A stretch of DNA of 64,000 bases from Prevotella micans DSM 21469 = JCM 16134 (GTDB lineage Bacteria > Bacteroidota > Bacteroidia > Bacteroidales > Bacteroidaceae): the NCBI RefSeq assembly GCF_000614105.1, contig NZ_BAKH01000003.1:1-64000 (forward strand), in the 5' to 3' direction. The position numbers and the translations under genes are program-made. Shown in pieces: positions 63,936 to 64,000 of this stretch (its first letter is position 1; every line of letters starts with the position of its first letter). The notes under the pieces were generated by a model. That model searched no databases. It was given only the letters and a program-made list of their open reading frames with translations, and was not told the origin of the DNA.

Positions 63936-64000
63936 GTTCGGAACCCTACAACAAATACATTATCCAACAACAAACATCCAACACCGAAAGATTAATAATC

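Overview
The window is chromosomal DNA of a Bacteroidales bacterium, most likely Prevotellaceae or a close family. Three things support this. Promoters carry the Bacteroidetes -7 box TAnnTTTG, sometimes with TTTG about 20 bases upstream, and Shine-Dalgarno sequences are largely absent. Several secreted proteins end in domains that look like type IX secretion (T9SS) sorting signals. The gene blocks lon-tgt-lptF/G, glmS/amidophosphoribosyltransferase/carA/carB and rimP-nusA are typical of this order.

Layout. 1-6 kb (minus): an operon for three exported proteins (FISUMP-like lipoprotein, GEVED-domain protein, small T9SS-type protein). 6-8.2 kb: a PpiD-like chaperone. 8.9-11 kb (plus): two AT-rich lipoprotein genes; the second is a cholesterol-dependent-cytolysin relative without the membrane-binding domain 4. 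11-14.3 kb (plus): fur, purA, hisS (frameshifted). 14.8-17.9 kb (minus): lipoprotein, UDP-sugar dehydrogenase, alpha/beta hydrolase. 18-19.8 kb (plus): a carboxyltransferase of the oxaloacetate decarboxylase/pyruvate carboxylase family.

19.9-38.8 kb is an integrative element inserted at the 3' end of a tRNA-Leu(CAA) gene, with 14-bp att repeats, a tyrosine integrase next to attL and a decayed mobilization module (primase-helicase, TOPRIM primase, MobV relaxase). Its intact cargo is one long plus-strand operon: XRE regulator, PLD-nuclease/SNF2 helicase fusion, Eco57I-type adenine methylase, an unrecognised protein, a four-helix membrane protein, RhuM and a DprA/SMF-like protein. This is a candidate anti-phage system. 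Other cargo is an S41 peptidase, a DUF2971 protein and broken AlbA_2 and DUF4062 genes.

39-61.3 kb (minus) is core genome: outer-membrane receptor, HIT protein, greA, sucD and sucC (both frameshifted), carB, carA, amidophosphoribosyltransferase, glmS, Wza-like lipoprotein, DEAD helicase, lptF/G, tgt, lon. 62-64 kb (plus): rimP and nusA behind a promoter and a terminator-like leader hairpin.

Two cross-cutting patterns stand out. Five intergenic regions hold tandem arrays of unrelated sequence that all repeat every 40-42 bp (about four helical turns) and are built from short palindromes. Three conserved genes (hisS, sucC, sucD) are each broken by loss of one G from a GGC glycine codon, and the tRNA-Leu looks one base short in a similar context; this points to systematic sequence error rather than gene death.
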